Below, in pieces: positions 62,751-64,000 of a stretch of DNA of 64,000 bases. Source of the stretch: Longispora albida DSM 44784 (GTDB lineage: Bacteria; Actinomycetota; Actinomycetes; Mycobacteriales; Micromonosporaceae); NCBI RefSeq assembly GCF_000379825.1, contig NZ_KB903814.1, positions 496,001 to 560,000 on the forward strand. The letters run 5' to 3'. Positions within the stretch are counted from its first letter, which is position 1. The number at the start of each line of letters is the position of its first letter. Position numbers and translations under genes: made by a program. Below the pieces are notes generated by a model. It saw nothing but the letters and a program-made list of their open reading frames with translations, was not told the DNA's origin and ran no database searches.

Positions 62751-63641
62751 CTACACGCGCAGCCACAGCGCCGGGACGTTCGGCGGCTCCCAGCCCGGGT
62801 ACGCCGTGTGCGCCTGCCGGCACTCGTAGATCAGCCCGTTGTAGGTGACCCGGTCGCCGGTCTTGTACGCCTTGCCCGCCTGCCACGTGCCCGAAGGCGA
62901 CGCGGTGGGGCTGTTCGTCGGCCGGACGGTCGGGGACGGGCTCGGGCTGGCCGTCGGGCTCGGCGACGCGGTCGGACTCGGTGAGGCGGTCGGCGTCGGC
63001 GTCGGGTTCGAGCCGCCGAAGTCCACATCGGAGCAGGTGTAGAACGCTTCCTCGCTGTACTGCACGCGCTGCCAGATCGAGTAGATGAGGTGGCGGCCGC
63101 TCCGGGGCGGGATGGTCAGCGTCCAGCTCGTGAACTGCGTCGGGTTCACGTTGGTGAACTTCTGGATGAGCACGAGGTCCGACCAGCGCAGCGGCATGGT
63201 CGGGTTCCAGCCCTCGCGGGTGATGTAGTACTCGAAGTTGCTGCCGGAGTGCGGGGCGGTCGCGTGGTAGGTGACCGTCAGCGGGCCGGAGCTGATCTGC
63301 TTGGCCGGCCAGTCGGCGCGGGCCAGGTCAAGGCCCCGGTACTTCTCCCGGCCGGCGCTGCACAGCTTGCCGTCCGGGATGATCTCGCGGTGCCTGCCGC
63401 CGGCGTCGAGCAGCGAGACCTCGTTCCAGTCGTAGAAGGCCTGGGTACCGCCGGCGGCGACAGCTGCCTTGCACGCCGCAGACTTGGGCACCTCCGGGTC
63501 TTCCTTCATACAGACGTAGACCCGGCTGGGCGGGTCCGACAGTGTGCCGTGGGCGCTCGCGGGACTCGAGCCCGCCTGCACCAGGAGCGGGGCTGCGATG
63601 GCGACGGCGGCCGCCAGCACCCATCTGGTTCTGCGTTGCAC
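62751..63641 (-). CDS. AA10 lytic polysaccharide monooxygenase with CBM5/12
   Basis: The 296-aa copper enzyme cleaves crystalline chitin or cellulose oxidatively outside the cell. The signal peptide ends SSPASA, and the mature N-terminus is HGTLSDPPSRVYVC, whose His1 forms half of the copper brace; the second His is in TYHATAPHSGSNFEYYIT. The domain ends about residue 220 and is followed by a Pro/Thr/Ser linker of PTASPSP repeats, and a C-terminal chitin-binding module (TWQAGKAYKTGDRVTYNGLI, WEPPNVPALWLRV). GTG at 63641 has AGGAGG; a longer start at 63656 is less likely. Confidence 0.94.
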   Translation of the reverse strand: MQRRTRWVLAAAVAIAAPLLVQAGSSPASAHGTLSDPPSRVYVCMKEDPEVPKSAACKAAVAAGGTQAFYDWNEVSLLDAGGRHREIIPDGKLCSAGREKYRGLDLARADWPAKQISSGPLTVTYHATAPHSGSNFEYYITREGWNPTMPLRWSDLVLIQKFTNVNPTQFTSWTLTIPPRSGRHLIYSIWQRVQYSEEAFYTCSDVDFGGSNPTPTPTASPSPTASPSPTASPSPSPTVRPTNSPTASPSGTWQAGKAYKTGDRVTYNGLIYECRQAHTAYPGWEPPNVPALWLRV

Positions 63642-64000
63642 GGTGGCCTCCTGCACGAGGACATCTAAGTAGCCGGGAAACGGTAAGGAACTTTAACCGT
63701 AAAGACTCTTAAACATCCAGGGCGCTGGATGAGAGTGGCACGATGCCGCCCTGAACAGGGAAAATCCACTATGGATCGATGTGCGGCATACTCGACGCGG
63801 CCAGGTTCGGCGCCGGGGCGTCACGGCTCCCAGCCGGCCCCGTAATCCCAGCGCGTCGCGATCCATCCGCAGCCACCCTCCGACACGCACATCACGCGAG
63901 GCATGTCCATTTCGCCAAATAACTGCACATTCGACGGTTTTGATCTATGCTGTCCCTTCTAGGCTTGACTGGTCGATCTCAGGAGAAGGGGCCGGGTGTA
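63642..64000. other. Non-coding interval and start of a rightward gene
   Basis: The 359 bp contain the LPMO promoter region and no large ORF, apart from the small leftward frame at 63821-63910. The right end has a strong ribosome-binding site (AGGAGAAGG at 63981-63989) six bases before a GTG at 63996, probably the start of a gene lying mostly outside the window. An A/T-rich stretch around 63935-63955 could hold its promoter. Confidence 0.6.
63821..63910 (-). CDS. Possible 29-residue Cys/Trp-rich small protein
   Basis: An ATG at 63910 opens a 29-codon frame reading MDMPRVMCVSEGGCGWIATR and then WDYGAGWEP. It has two cysteines and three tryptophans in a compact pattern, with actinomycete-like third positions. 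The spacing resembles small knuckles or zinc-binding peptides, but no ribosome-binding site is clear and the frame is short. It may be a fragment or chance ORF. Confidence 0.25.
   Translation of the reverse strand: MDMPRVMCVSEGGCGWIATRWDYGAGWEP

Noticed and set aside
62880-63010. Tandem PTASPSP coding repeat as a possible CRISPR or mobile repeat
   Set aside because: It is the Pro/Thr/Ser linker of the LPMO between its catalytic and chitin-binding domains.

Overview
The window is high-GC DNA (roughly 70% by eye) from an actinomycete. Evidence for this is GTG starts, strong G/C third positions, a SARP/AfsR-type regulator, an SSI-type protease inhibitor, an IdeR/DmdR-type iron-box regulon and many secreted polysaccharide-active proteins. 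I cannot place the genus. No tRNA, rRNA, CRISPR array, insertion sequence or phage gene was seen.

Layout. 0-13 kb is regulatory: a truncated LuxR-type response regulator with its sensor kinase, small membrane and hypothetical genes, a MarR regulator, a HAD hydrolase, a DesKR-like two-component pair in line with an ABC-2 transporter, an XRE regulator, a small Cys-containing protein and a 923-aa SARP/NB-ARC/TPR regulator. 13-23 kb is mixed: an SSI inhibitor, an ECF sigma factor, an AlkB-like dioxygenase, a secreted ricin-type lectin, adenosine deaminase divergent from a DDAH-type hydrolase, an APC permease, a DsbA/FrnE-like protein, a secreted BNR-repeat protein and a secreted GH26-like hydrolase.

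23-50 kb is a complete hydroxamate siderophore locus. A siderophore-interacting reductase and a hydroxyornithine formyltransferase run leftward. An ornithine N-monooxygenase, a siderophore-binding lipoprotein, a 5037-aa tetramodular NRPS and MbtH run rightward. A leftward operon encodes a two-subunit exporter-fold ABC transporter plus a MetF-like protein, and a rightward operon encodes the FecCD/FecCD/FecE importer. Iron boxes lie in both divergent promoter regions. The NRPS reads C-A-T-E / C-A-T / C-A-T / C-A-T / C with no thioesterase. A3 carries the N5-hydroxyornithine code DMENLGLINK, and A1 and A4 share another pocket, probably for formyl-hydroxyornithine. I predict an erythrochelin/foroxymithine-like tetrapeptide released as a diketopiperazine. 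Unusual points are an apparently lost epimerase after module 2, altered catalytic motifs in C3 and C5, an EntF-like starter C domain, and an exporter pair whose ATPase motifs are reciprocally degenerate.

50-64 kb holds a GNAT, a MarR/membrane-protein operon divergent from a secreted GH18 chitinase with a shared 12-bp operator-like word, two tiny secreted proteins, a potassium channel, lipoamide dehydrogenase, an Lrp regulator divergent from an AceE-like E1, a nucleotidyltransferase-fold protein, pirin, and an operon of an AA10 lytic polysaccharide monooxygenase with a DUF305 lipoprotein. The window ends at a ribosome-binding site and likely GTG start of another gene.
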